Source of the DNA: RGIG995 sp045542115
GTDB taxonomy: Bacteria > Bacillota > Clostridia > Oscillospirales > UBA644
Direction of reading: 5' to 3'
DNA: 64,000 bases
NCBI GenBank assembly: GCA_045542115.1
Contig: JAZQKK010000018.1
Span: forward strand, 1 to 64,000
A program made the translations under genes and the position numbers. Shown here piece after piece: positions 9,059 to 18,800 of this stretch. Each line of letters starts with the position of its first letter. Position 1 is the stretch's first letter. The notes beneath the pieces are model-generated. The model searched no databases. It was given only the letters and a program-made list of their open reading frames with translations, and was not told the origin of the DNA.

Positions 9059-9088
9059 GCATATTTTTTCGTTCTTTGGGAGAAACTT
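9059..9088 (+). promoter_or_regulatory. Candidate sigF promoter of spoIIQ
   Basis: GCATA (9059-9063), 15-bp spacer, GGAGAAACTT (9079-9088). This matches the Bacillus sigF pattern GYWTA - 15/16 - GGnnAnAMTR at all but the last position, and spoIIQ is a known sigF gene. No sigA promoter is visible on this strand. Confidence 0.65.
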
Positions 9089-9121
9089 AGGGTAACCATT
9101 ATCCGCAAAGGAGACTTTGAT

Positions 9122-9835
9122 ATGAGTAAATTTTACCGAAACGGCAAAGGATTGTTCGGTCGTCTGACCAAGGGCAGCGGTTTGTATCTGCTGATGGGCG
9201 GAACAGCTTTGGTGGTGTTGTGCGTGGGATTGCTGTTGGCGGCTCCCGATTCCCGGGAAGAACAGGTGTTCAACGGCACGGATACCAACCATTCCTCCAC
9301 TGTTTCCGATTCCGCAACCGAGACGGATGCTTCTCTTACCGATTCCGTGTCCGAAGAAGGAAAGACCGATACGTCGGTCAACGCCCCGGTAGACACCCCC
9401 GACGAACCGGAAGAATGGGTGGAAGACGTGATGATGACCCTTCCGGTTTCCGGCACGGTGGCTACGGGATTTTCCTTGTCGGTTCCGGTCTTTTCCGAGA
9501 CGATGAACGATTGGCGAGTGCATCAGGGAATTGACTATCTTACCGAAGGGGAGGTTGACGTGGTCGCGGCGGCGGACGGCATCGTGGAAAACGTGTACAC
9601 CTCGGAATTGATGGGGCTGACGGTGGAAATTCGCCACAAAGACGATACGTTGTCCATCTACCAATCCCTGTCGGGGGAAGCCAACGTGATTGCGGGACAG
9701 GAAGTCAAGCAAGGAGATTTGCTGGGAAAGACCGGTACGTCTGCCGACAGTGAATGTCTGATGGGGAATCACCTGCATTTTGCATTGGTTCGGGAAGGCG
9801 TTTACTTGGACCCCAGCGACAGATTTGCCTCTTGA
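9122..9835 (+). CDS. spoIIQ: SpoIIQ-like forespore M23 peptidase-domain protein
   Basis: In sporulating Firmicutes SpoIIQ sits in the forespore membrane and joins the mother-cell protein SpoIIIAH during engulfment. The 237-residue product has a membrane segment (about 21-40), an acidic Ser/Thr-rich linker (45-100) and a LytM/M23 domain (about 105-237). The zinc motifs look intact: HQGID (His134, Asp138) and HLH (His217, His219), whereas Bacillus subtilis SpoIIQ is degenerate; clostridial SpoIIQ usually keeps them. ATG at 9122 follows AAAGGAG by 8 bases. The name rests on domain layout, the sigF-like promoter and the neighbouring spoIID. The last 34 bases overlap the end of spoIID on the other strand. 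Confidence 0.82.
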   Translation: MSKFYRNGKGLFGRLTKGSGLYLLMGGTALVVLCVGLLLAAPDSREEQVFNGTDTNHSSTVSDSATETDASLTDSVSEEGKTDTSVNAPVDTPDEPEEWVEDVMMTLPVSGTVATGFSLSVPVFSETMNDWRVHQGIDYLTEGEVDVVAAADGIVENVYTSELMGLTVEIRHKDDTLSIYQSLSGEANVIAGQEVKQGDLLGKTGTSADSECLMGNHLHFALVREGVYLDPSDRFAS

Positions 9836-10653
9836 AGGGTCTGTTCCGGATAAAACTGGGCGAGAATTTCCCGGTAGGTCTTTCCCTGTTTTGCTAATTC
9901 ATTGGCTCCGTACAGGGACATTCCAATCCCCGTTCCCTTTCCCTTGCACTGAAAAACGGCAGACTTGGACGTGACCGTCAACGTGAAGCAGGGGGAGGGG
10001 AGACCAAAGGTTTCCATCATTTCATATCCCGTTAAAACTTGTTCGCCCGAAGTGACCGTCTCTACCCGGCCGCTTGGGGCGTTTTTTACGTTCAGCGAAG
10101 CGGAGTATTTGGGAAAAACGGCGATAAATTCTTCCAGAGGAACGGTGATTTGGGCAGAGAAATCGTTGCTGGTTTCGTCAAGGGGACATTCCACCCCCTC
10201 TTCGGTCCGTCCCCAGGAAAGGGCAAAATACGAAGGCGAGACCACGGTACTTTCCTGGGTCAGAACCTGTCCCCAGGTGTCTTGCACCGCTTGTTGCATT
10301 TCCCTCCAATATTGAGAGAACCAATAGTCACCCCAATCTGTCTTTGCCTGTTGTGGGGACAAAAAAGCAAGCCCGTCCCCGTTGCCGGTTTCTCGGTATT
10401 GGCAGACCAACGTGGAGGTCGCCACCACGGCCGCGGCTTTCAGCGTTTCTTCGTGATACCCCCGAAGGTCCATTGCCGCCACCATTCCTAAGATAACGTC
10501 GGCGGTGGAATAAGCCATTCCATCCAGCGTGACGGTATCGGGAAGATGCGTAGGGGGCTTAGGCGCCTCGGTAGGGGGCATCGAAAGACACAAAATCGGA
10601 GTCAGGAAGAAAAAAAGGGTAAACAGGGATAAAAAAGTGAAAAAAGAACGCAC
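9802..10653 (-). CDS. spoIID: SpoIID-like lytic transglycosylase-family protein, active site altered
   Basis: SpoIID in the DMP complex cuts peptidoglycan during engulfment. The 283-residue product has a signal anchor (1-24) and both SpoIID/LytB blocks: V-I-L-G-M-V-A-A-M-D-L-R-G-Y-H-E-E-T-L-K-A (53-73) and GTGIGMSLYGANELAKQG near the end, followed by the usual Y-R-E-I-L-x-x-F-Y-P. The glutamate normally found in the A-A-E-M-P context is Met61 here, and the G-H-G-x-G-M-S motif has Thr for His. It may be divergent or non-catalytic. GTG at 10653 is chosen for GGAGG 7 bases upstream; the open frame beyond it is antisense to citrate synthase. It lies tail to tail with spoIIQ. Confidence 0.8.
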   Translation of the reverse strand: MRSFFTFLSLFTLFFFLTPILCLSMPPTEAPKPPTHLPDTVTLDGMAYSTADVILGMVAAMDLRGYHEETLKAAAVVATSTLVCQYRETGNGDGLAFLSPQQAKTDWGDYWFSQYWREMQQAVQDTWGQVLTQESTVVSPSYFALSWGRTEEGVECPLDETSNDFSAQITVPLEEFIAVFPKYSASLNVKNAPSGRVETVTSGEQVLTGYEMMETFGLPSPCFTLTVTSKSAVFQCKGKGTGIGMSLYGANELAKQGKTYREILAQFYPEQTLQEANLSLGSK

Positions 10654-10670
10654 GAAATGCCTCCAATCTC

Positions 10671-10699
10671 TTGACGAATTCAAAAAAATGTGGTATAAT
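10671..10699 (+). promoter_or_regulatory. sigA-type promoter of citrate synthase
   Basis: TTGACG (10671-10676), 17-bp spacer, TATAAT (10694-10699), with an extended -10 TGG. The start codon is about 90 bases further on. Confidence 0.88.
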
Positions 10700-10797
10700 A
10701 TACGATAATATAAAAATGTAGAATGAGAGATTATACCCTGTCTTATCCCGTTGCGGAAAAAACGGGATCTGTTGAAAAAAGTGTTGGAGGTGTCTTT

Positions 10798-12162
10798 ATG
10801 TTTGAGACACAAAAAGAGAAAGATCTTATGATTGGTCGGCTCAGTGAAGAATACCGGGCCACCAATTTTATCGATCCCCACGTATACGAAAGTTATAAAA
10901 TCAAACGTGGTCTGCGGGAACCCGACGGAACCGGCGTTATGGCCGGCGCCACCCGGATCTGTTCCGTTCGCGGCTACGTGATGGAAGACGGCGACCGGAT
11001 TCCTTCTCCCGGTCAGTTGATCTACCGGGGTATCGACGTAAATTCCCTTTTGAAGGGATACGAGGCGGAAGGCCGATTCGGGTTTGAAGAAGTGGTATAT
11101 CTGCTTTTGATGGGAAAACTGCCCTCGGCACAGGAGTTTGAAGAATTCAAGCAATTGCTTGTCTCCCTTCGGGAGTTGCCCGACCACTTCACCGAGGATA
11201 TGATTATCAAAGCCCCTTCCCGGGACGTGATGAACAAAATGGCCCGTTCGGTGTTGGCGATGTATTCTTACGACGACAATCCCGACGACATTTCCTTGGA
11301 GAATCTGCTCCGTCAGGCGTTGATGCTCATTGCCCGCCTTCCCATTATTGCGGTACAGGCCTATCAGGTGAAGAAGCGTCACTACGACCGGGAGAGTATG
11401 TATCTGCATCTCCCTTGCGATGAGTATTCCACGGCGGAGAACTTTTTGCATATTCTTCGTCCCGACCAGAAGTTTACTCCGGAAGAAGCCCATCTTTTGG
11501 ATGCTTGTCTGATTCTTCACGCGGAACACGGCGCCGGGAACAACTCTGCCTTCTCGACGCGGGTGTTGTCTTCCACCGGAACCGATACATACGCGGCCAT
11601 TTCCGCCGCCATCGGCTCTCTGAAAGGACCCCGACACGGGGGAGCAAACCTGCAAGTCTGCCGGATGTTTGAGGATATTAAGGCCAACGTTTCCGATTGG
11701 ACCGACGAAGACGAGATTTTGGAATATCTCTGCAAGATTCTTCGCAAGGAAGCCGGAGACGGCAGCGGGCTTATCTACGGAATGGGCCACGCCGTGTATA
11801 CCTTGTCCGACCCCCGCGCCGTCGCTTTGAAGCAACGGGCCGCAGCCCTTGCAAAGACCAAGGGGATGGAAGCGGAATTTAATCTTATCGCCCTGGTGGA
11901 AAAATTGACCGCCGCCGCCTTCTCGAAGGTTCGGGGGATTGATAGAGTTATATGTGCCAACGTGGACTTATATTCCGGTTTCATTTATCGGATGTTGGAT
12001 ATTCCCACGGAATTGTTTACCCCGTTGTTCACCATTGCCCGGGTTTCGGGATGGTGTTCGCATCGGGTGGAAGAATTGTCTTCCGGTTCGAAAGTCATTC
12101 GTCCCGCATATAAATTTATCGGAGGAAAGCATCTTTACGTTCCTCTGAACAACCGTAAGTAA
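10798..12162 (+). CDS. gltA: Citrate (Si)-synthase
   Basis: Condenses oxaloacetate and acetyl-CoA to citrate, feeding 2-oxoglutarate and glutamate synthesis. The 454-residue product is a full-length type I citrate synthase of the kind common in Clostridia. Catalytic residues appear as His244 (HAEHGAGNNSAF), His331 (GMGHAVYT) and Asp390 (NVDLYSGFIYR). ATG at 10798 follows TTGGAGG; an upstream in-frame codon at 10723 lacks such a site. The untranslated leader is about 90 bases without a recognisable riboswitch. The next gene begins 42 bases later on the same strand, so the two may share a transcript. Confidence 0.93.
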   Translation: MFETQKEKDLMIGRLSEEYRATNFIDPHVYESYKIKRGLREPDGTGVMAGATRICSVRGYVMEDGDRIPSPGQLIYRGIDVNSLLKGYEAEGRFGFEEVVYLLLMGKLPSAQEFEEFKQLLVSLRELPDHFTEDMIIKAPSRDVMNKMARSVLAMYSYDDNPDDISLENLLRQALMLIARLPIIAVQAYQVKKRHYDRESMYLHLPCDEYSTAENFLHILRPDQKFTPEEAHLLDACLILHAEHGAGNNSAFSTRVLSSTGTDTYAAISAAIGSLKGPRHGGANLQVCRMFEDIKANVSDWTDEDEILEYLCKILRKEAGDGSGLIYGMGHAVYTLSDPRAVALKQRAAALAKTKGMEAEFNLIALVEKLTAAAFSKVRGIDRVICANVDLYSGFIYRMLDIPTELFTPLFTIARVSGWCSHRVEELSSGSKVIRPAYKFIGGKHLYVPLNNRK

Positions 12163-12203
12163 TCAACCTTTTGTGCAAGATTCTTCTCCGGAGGTGACGG
12201 CAA

Positions 12204-14180
12204 ATGTCGAGCAACTGGACGAAACTGAAACGAAAACTGCAACGGAAATTGGCTGAACTTCCCCTGCTCTCCCAGAAATTGGAAGGGGTAGCGAAGAAAA
12301 AAACGCGCCGCCAGAAGGCCCAGGTTCGGGAATTGACCGATTCCGTGCCCATCAAACGGCACTATTTCCGTCGGTTCTTCTATGCTTTTTCCGTCTTTTT
12401 TATCCTGTTCGGGTTAATTGGCGTAATTTGGTTCGTGTATCACGAAGACCCCAACGCCTTCGGACAGGCGGAAAAGTATTATCAACAGGGGACCACGGCC
12501 CAAGAGCAGAACGATTTGAAACGGGCGTTGGAATGTTATGAAAAATGCCTGAAAATCGACCCCACAAACCTGGATGCCCGTCTGCAAGCGGTGTTGATTT
12601 ACCGTACCCAGCAGAATTATTCCAAGGCGGAATCCCTCTTGAACGAAGGATTGAGCCTGCAACCCCGGTACGAAGAGTATTACCGTCAGATGGTCTATCT
12701 TCTTACGGAACAGAATCGGGTTGCGGAAGCCCTGGATTATCTGGATTCCATCACCGCCACCTATATCGTGGTGAAGTTGAATGCGGAGCGGCCCGGTTCC
12801 ATTTCTTCGGCGCCTCAGCCGGGGACCTTTACGGCCGCCGTGGACGTGACGTTGAATATTCCCGACGGCACCACCGTGTATTACACCACCGACGGTACCG
12901 CACCTGACCGTAATTCCACGGTTTACAGCGCCGGCGAAGTCATCAAGGTGGAAAAAGGAACGGTGAATCTCCGGGCAGTTGCCATCAACGACGCCGGAAT
13001 GCCCGGGTCGGAATATGACGTTTCTTACCGGGTGTACAACGAACGCACCAAATACGAATTCAAAGACCCCAAAGTGGAACAGTTGGTCCGCTTGGTGTTG
13101 GATAAAAAATCCGGAACCATCTATTATAAAGACCTGGAAGCGGTTACCACCCTGGATTGCGTGGCCGGAAACGCTGCCGGTGCCAAGGGCGCCATCAACG
13201 TACTGGACGACCTTTTGGAAATGGCAAATCTGAAAACGGTGAACCTCAGCGGCGAGACCGCCATCACCTCCTACGAGCCCCTTCGCCGGTTGACCCAGTT
13301 GCAATCTCTGACCCTGGACGGATGTAATTTGACCGACGAGCAGTTCTCCAAGATTGCGGCGATCATCTGGTTGTCCCAACTGTCGGTTCAAAACAATCAG
13401 TTGACCACCTTAGCCCCCTTGGCGTCGATGCTTTCTCTGACGTCTTTGGACGCTTCGGGAAATCAGATCAAGGCAGTTCCGTCCCTCAGCCGTCTGACGG
13501 CGCTGACCCGGATGGACCTTTCGGGAAATGCCTTAGTCTCCCTGGCTTGGCTGACAAACCATAAGACCCTCGGCACGTTGGACGTCTCCAACAACCTGAT
13601 TCCCGACCTTTCGCCCTTGTCCACCTGTTCTGCCCTGACCGAGCTGGACGTGTCGTCCAATCTGTTTACCACCGTCGTTCCTCTGGCGGGCTGCACTCGG
13701 TTGGAGACGCTGAATCTCAGCGACAACGACATAGCGTCTTTGGCGGATTTGAAGGATTTGACGGGGTTGAGCAACCTTGCCGCGGCGGACACCAAGATTT
13801 CCACCGTGGAACCTTTGAAGAATCTTACGGCATTGACCACTTTGAACGTTTCCGGGACGTCGGTTCGGGATTTCACTCCTCTGGCGGAATCCAAGTTGAA
13901 AAATCTGTACGCCGCCCGGTGTGAGATAAGCGACCTTACCACGATGGTAATGCTTTCGTCTCTGGAAATGCTGGACGTTTCCGGGAATCTGCTCAACGAA
14001 ATCGGCGCGGTGGCTCTGATGTATCAGTTGAACGTTCTGAACGTCAGCAACAATTACGTGACCGATTTCTCCCCCCTGTTAAACTGTTCCCGGTTGCAAT
14101 CGGTGAACTGCAAGGGCAGTAAGATTGCCGATGCGGTGATGAAGCAGTTGGAGAAGAGCAAGGTCTCGGTAATTCAATAA
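12204..14180 (+). CDS. Membrane-anchored TPR / chitobiase-like / leucine-rich-repeat protein
   Basis: A 658-residue protein of unknown role. A Lys/Arg-rich cytoplasmic segment (1-52) is followed by one membrane helix (57-78). Outside come two or three TPR units (84-182), a CHB_HEX_C_1-like Ig domain (198-277; P-D-G-T-T-V-Y-Y-T-T-D-G-T-A-P) and about twelve internalin-like leucine-rich repeats of 20-22 residues (about 330-655), with L-x-x-L-x-L-S-x-N spacing. ATG at 12204 follows a perfect GGAGGTGA. There is no sortase signal. It stands between citrate synthase and guaB with short gaps, but nothing links it to their pathways. The TPR plus LRR layout suggests a protein-binding scaffold at the outer face of the membrane (inference). 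Confidence 0.85.
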   Translation: MSSNWTKLKRKLQRKLAELPLLSQKLEGVAKKKTRRQKAQVRELTDSVPIKRHYFRRFFYAFSVFFILFGLIGVIWFVYHEDPNAFGQAEKYYQQGTTAQEQNDLKRALECYEKCLKIDPTNLDARLQAVLIYRTQQNYSKAESLLNEGLSLQPRYEEYYRQMVYLLTEQNRVAEALDYLDSITATYIVVKLNAERPGSISSAPQPGTFTAAVDVTLNIPDGTTVYYTTDGTAPDRNSTVYSAGEVIKVEKGTVNLRAVAINDAGMPGSEYDVSYRVYNERTKYEFKDPKVEQLVRLVLDKKSGTIYYKDLEAVTTLDCVAGNAAGAKGAINVLDDLLEMANLKTVNLSGETAITSYEPLRRLTQLQSLTLDGCNLTDEQFSKIAAIIWLSQLSVQNNQLTTLAPLASMLSLTSLDASGNQIKAVPSLSRLTALTRMDLSGNALVSLAWLTNHKTLGTLDVSNNLIPDLSPLSTCSALTELDVSSNLFTTVVPLAGCTRLETLNLSDNDIASLADLKDLTGLSNLAAADTKISTVEPLKNLTALTTLNVSGTSVRDFTPLAESKLKNLYAARCEISDLTTMVMLSSLEMLDVSGNLLNEIGAVALMYQLNVLNVSNNYVTDFSPLLNCSRLQSVNCKGSKIADAVMKQLEKSKVSVIQ

Positions 14181-14228
14181 CCTTGTTAATTATTTTTTTG
14201 ATAGATGTAAAAAGGAGAAGAATGTATT

Positions 14229-15728
14229 ATGGCTTACTACTACGAAGAATGCTCCCATACTTTCAGTGAATATCTTCTGGTCCCCGGCTATTCCGGTGCC
14301 GAACATATTCCTGCTAACGTTTCCCTGAAAACGCCCCTGGTCAAATTTCGCAAGGGGGAAGAACCCGCAATTTCGATGAATATTCCTCTGGTTTCCGCCA
14401 TTATGCAATCGGTTTCTGACGACCGGATGGCGATTGCGTTGGCCAAAGAAGGGGGCGTTGCCTTCATCTACGGTTCTCAGTCTATCGAAGACGAAGCAAA
14501 TATGATACGCCGGGTAAAAGGGTATAAAGCCGGTTTTGTTTCTTCCGATTCCAACATCCGCCCCGACCAGACCCTGGCCGACGTTTTGGCGTTGAAGGAA
14601 CGGCAGGGACACTCCACCATCGCTGTGACTTCCGACGGTACGTCCAACGGAAAACTTCTGGGTATCGTGACCGGAAGAGATTACCGGGTCAGCCGGATGT
14701 CCGCCGAGGAAAAGGTGGAGACCTTTATGACTCCCCTGGAAAAACTGGTTACCGCTCCCGAAGGAACTTCCTTGAAGGAAGCCAACGATATTATCTGGGA
14801 ACATAAGCTCAACTCTCTTCCCATCGTTTCTGCCGATGGAAGATTGGTTTCTTTCGTCTTCCGCAAGGACTACGAACAGCATAAAGAAAATCCGATGGAG
14901 ATTCTGGACTCCCAGAAACGGTACATCGTCGGTGCCGGCATCAATACCCGGGACTATGCAGAACGGGTTCCTGCTCTGGTGGAAGCCGGCGTAGACGTTC
15001 TTTGTATCGACTCTTCCGAAGGTTTTACCGAATGGCAGAGCCGCACCATTAAATTCATCCGGGAAAAATACGGCGACACCGTGAAGGTAGGTGCCGGAAA
15101 CGTGGTAGACCGGGAGGGATTCCGCTTCTTGGCCGAGGCCGGCGCAGACTTTATTAAGATTGGGATTGGCGGCGGTTCTATTTGTATCACCCGGGAAACC
15201 AAGGGAATCGGTCGCGGTCAGGCGACGGCAGTGATCGAAGTTGCCAAGGCGCGGGACGAATATTTTGAAGAAACCGGTATTTACGTTCCCATCTGCTCCG
15301 ACGGCGGTATCGTTCACGACTACCATATGACCCTTGCCTTGGCAATGGGTGCGGACTTCTGTATGTTGGGCCGTTACTTCTCCCGGTTTGAAGAATCCCC
15401 CACCAACAAGGTGATGGTCAACGGAAACTATATGAAAGAATACTGGGGCGAAGGAAGTGCCCGTGCCCGGAACTGGCAGCGGTACGACCTTGGCGGGGCT
15501 GCAAAACTGTCCTTTGTGGAAGGGGTTGACTGCTACGTTCCCTACGCCGGTCTTCTCCACGACAACGTGGGTGTGACGCTGAGCAAGATTCGGTCCACGA
15601 TGTGCAACTGCGGTGCTCTGTCCATCCCCGAACTGCAACAAAAGGCCAAGCTGACGCTGGTAAGTTCCGTCTCTATCGTAGAGGGCGGGGCCCACGACGT
15701 TGTGGTCAAGGACAAAGTCCAAAACTAA
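14229..15728 (+). CDS. guaB: IMP dehydrogenase
   Basis: Oxidises IMP to XMP with NAD+, the committed step to GMP. The 499-residue protein has the TIM-barrel core with catalytic Cys319 in GGGSICITRE, the flanking motif CSDGGIVHDY, and a CBS pair in the first half (about 110-215; T-P-L-E-K-L-V-T-A-P-E-G-T and R-D-Y-R-V-S-R-M). The active-site flap includes Y-M-K-E-Y-W-G-E-G-S-A-R-A-R-N-W-Q-R-Y. Length and N terminus fit the clostridial IMPDH subgroup. ATG at 14229 follows AAAAGGAG with about 12 bases between. It follows the LRR gene by 48 bases and ends at two terminators. Confidence 0.94.
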   Translation: MAYYYEECSHTFSEYLLVPGYSGAEHIPANVSLKTPLVKFRKGEEPAISMNIPLVSAIMQSVSDDRMAIALAKEGGVAFIYGSQSIEDEANMIRRVKGYKAGFVSSDSNIRPDQTLADVLALKERQGHSTIAVTSDGTSNGKLLGIVTGRDYRVSRMSAEEKVETFMTPLEKLVTAPEGTSLKEANDIIWEHKLNSLPIVSADGRLVSFVFRKDYEQHKENPMEILDSQKRYIVGAGINTRDYAERVPALVEAGVDVLCIDSSEGFTEWQSRTIKFIREKYGDTVKVGAGNVVDREGFRFLAEAGADFIKIGIGGGSICITRETKGIGRGQATAVIEVAKARDEYFEETGIYVPICSDGGIVHDYHMTLALAMGADFCMLGRYFSRFEESPTNKVMVNGNYMKEYWGEGSARARNWQRYDLGGAAKLSFVEGVDCYVPYAGLLHDNVGVTLSKIRSTMCNCGALSIPELQQKAKLTLVSSVSIVEGGAHDVVVKDKVQN

Positions 15729-15737
15729 AAAACATAA

Positions 15738-15771
15738 TTGCCGGTGGAGGGTTTCCGCCGGCAAAATATTT
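15738..15771 (+). terminator. Terminator after guaB
   Basis: An 11-bp stem with one G-T pair (15738-15748 with 15754-15764), then AAATATTT. Confidence 0.7.
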
Positions 15772-15775
15772 GCAT

Positions 15776-15815
15776 AAAAAAATTCCGGCGGAGATTTCTC
15801 TCCGCCGGGTTTTTC
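15776..15815. terminator. Bidirectional terminator between guaB and lacZ
   Basis: Stem CCGGCGGAGA (15785-15794) pairs with TCTCCGCCGG (15799-15808). It has an A run on the left, a T tail for the minus strand, and TTTTT on the right. The same GGCGGA stem recurs at 27682 and 33967. Confidence 0.88.
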
Positions 15816-15819
15816 CGTT

Positions 15820-18800
15820 TTACCGGTCGAACTGTCCGGGTTTCAGGGTGAAGGTCCAGTCGAATTCCTTTTCGTTGAAGGTTTCGGACTGAATCAGCAT
15901 CGGGCCGCAGGAAGCGGACCCGCAGCCGGCTTGCCGGTAGTCGACGTTGACCACTACGGCCTTCCGGGGTTGCAGTTTGTAGTCGTGGGTGGCTTGGGTC
16001 ACGTCTTCGGGGGTGAACCGGGAGGCGTTAAAGGTAAAGGTTTCGGTCTCGCCGCTTCCGGAGAAGAGAAGTCCCGTTCCCAACCGCGTTCCCACGGCAG
16101 CCGTGCGGGTGCCCCAGTGGGCTCCGTTTTCTTGGGGACGCACGTAATGTTCAAAGTTTTTATCACAGTCGGTCTCGTACCGTCCCAAGCGGGCGGCGTG
16201 GTGCTTATCGGAGTAGGCTTCCATCGGTCCGTATCCGAAATATTGCATCCGCAAGCAGTCTTCGGGAAGGACTAACTGAACGCCGAACCGGGGCAGTTGA
16301 TACAAATCTTCCCGCACTTTTACGTCGGTGTGCACCGTTAATGCACCGTCTCCCGTTACCGTGTACGTCACGTCGGCAAAGACCGAAGGACGGCAAGGTG
16401 CGGCGGCCAATTTTACCTTAAACAGAATGGAGAAGCACGCTTCGGTATTTTCCAGAATCGCCCAGCAATCCAGCATCTGTTGGGTGTTTTTCAACCCTTG
16501 CGCCGCCCATTTATCCTTGAAGTTCCGGTCGTTGTCCATCGGGGCGCGCCAAACTTGAAATTTCATCGGTTCTTGCAGATACTGACGGTCGCCGTCTGCG
16601 ATTCCCGACAGGAATCCCCGATAGGTGTCAAAGGTGTAGGTGATACTGCCGCAGGAAACGAGAATGTGATTTTCGCCCATCTCACACACGACGGGCAATC
16701 CTTCTTTTGCCTTGGGTTCGGCTTTATTTTCTGCAAGAACGGTCTGCATAAAGCCGGCTTCCGAGCCGATTTCGCCCCAAGGACAGGCGGCGTTGCGAAT
16801 CATTTTTGCGGTAAAGGTATAAACGCCGGGCAGGTCGGTGGGCATTTCGTCCCAGAGTTTGTAAGTCTTGGCTTTTCCGGGGGCTACCGAAAGATTGACG
16901 ATGCGCCCTTGCGCTTCCAGGTTGCCGTTGTATTCCACCGTCCAGCACAGGTCGTATTCCGAAAGGTCGGTAAACAAATTCCGGTTTTTCACCTGAATCT
17001 TGCCGTCCTTCAAGGTAAGAACGTAAGGCTGGTAGGCTTTTTTCATTTCCAACATCCCGGTGTGGGGTCTGCGGTCGGGGTATACCAAACCGTCCACGCA
17101 GAAATTGGAGTCGTGGGGGAATTCACCGAAATCACCGCCGTAGGTGAAGCCTTTACTGCCGTCGGGAAGGGTGATCTGCACCGAGTGGTCGCAGTATTCC
17201 CAAACGCATCCTCCCACGAATTTATCGTATTTCCACATAATTTCCGCGTAGTCCATCACGTCTCCCGGGCCGTTGCCCATCGCGTGGGAGTATTCGCAGA
17301 GATACAGAGGCTTTTTCATCCGCTTGTCGGTACAAGCCTTAACGAAATATTCCGTGGAGGGGTACATATAACTGTCAATATCCGAAACGTCGGTCAAAGG
17401 CGTTTCTTCCTTGATATACTGTTCCCACAAAACCGGGTCGATTTGGTCGGTGTTTTTTCCCATCCGTCGACGGAGATTGGCACTAAACCCGGGGACTTTG
17501 GTAAATTTGCCCTTGTTGGCACATTCGTAATGAACGATGGCTTTGGGGTCTCTTGCCTTGATATAATCCCGCATATGCTTGTGGTTGATGCCAAGGCCCG
17601 ATTCGTTGCCCAAAGACCAGAAGACTACGCATCCGAAGTTTTTATCCCGCTCGTAAAGATGGACGGCCCGGTCCACGTAGGACTCTTTCCAATCGGGGGA
17701 TTGGGATAGTTCGTGCCAATCCCCTACCGGGGCAAAACCGTGGGTTTCCAGGTCTGCTTCATCTACGATATAAATGCCGTATTTATCGCACAATTCGTAG
17801 AATCTGGGGTCGTTGGGATAGTGAGAGGTGCGGATGCAGTTCGCGTTATGCGCCTTGATGATTTTGATATCGTTTTCCATATCCAGCATTGAGACGGCGT
17901 GGCCGGTCCAGGGATTGGAATCGTGGCGGTTGACCCCCATCAGTTTCAGTTTTTGACCGTTGAACCAGACGGTTCCCTTTTCGTCGATGTGGATTTCCTT
18001 GAATCCCACCCGCAGGAGAATCGATTCGTCTCCTACCGTCAGGTACAGCTCGTACAGTTCCGGCAATTCCGCGCTCCACAAATGCACGTCTTCCAGAGAC
18101 ATCGTAAATTGATCCGAAGGGCAGATTCCTTCCGCTACGGTGATACCGCAGGGGCAGACCAATTCGTATTCTACGGGTTTGTTGCCTTTCATAGAAAGAT
18201 TTACCGTCACGTCGGCGGTCAGATCTTCCAGATTGATTTCCGGGAGGATCTGAACGTCTTCCAACCGGTCTTTGGGACGGGAAAGAAGGTACACTTCCCG
18301 AAAAATACCGGAATAACGGTACATATCCTGGTCTTCCAGGTAACTTCCGTCGCTCCATTTGAAAACCAAAACGGTGATGCGGTTTTCCCCTTCTTTTGCA
18401 ATGCCCGTAAGGTCAAATTCCGAAGTTCCGTGAGAAACTTGGCTGTACCCTACGTATTGGCCGTTCACCCAAACGTAATAGGCGGAATCCACCCCTTCAA
18501 AGGTCAGAATGACGTCACGGGAAGCAAAGGTCTTTCCTAAAACGAAGGTTCTGGAATACAATCCGCAGGGGTTCACGTCGGGGGTGTGGGGCGGATCGAC
18601 GGGAATGGGATAGTTCACGTTGGTATATTGGGGAATATCATATCCCCGGTCGAGCAGTATCTGCCAGGAAAGGGGTACGGGAATGGAGTCAAACTCCGCG
18701 GTGTTCAGGTCTGCGGCGGCGGGGTCTACGTCGATGGCGGCTTGATGCTCGTACCACCGGAAGGCCCAATTTCCGCAAAGGGACAAGAACCGGTCGCTGT

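Noticed and set aside
8735..9121. Upstream extension of the spoIIQ frame
   Set aside because: It lies antisense to tcdA and over the sigF-like promoter; ATG at 9122 has a strong ribosome binding site.
10654..11835. Upstream extension of the spoIID frame to 11835
   Set aside because: It runs antisense through citrate synthase; GTG at 10653 with GGAGG and a signal anchor explains the real gene.
14190..15764. A 524-codon open frame antisense to guaB, and similar long antisense frames at 34384-35946, 23127-24545, 25300-26541 and 16480-17709
   Set aside because: They mirror strongly coding genes, have no ribosome binding sites, and their products are rich in His, Gly, Arg and Phe, as expected from reading the complementary strand of biased codons.
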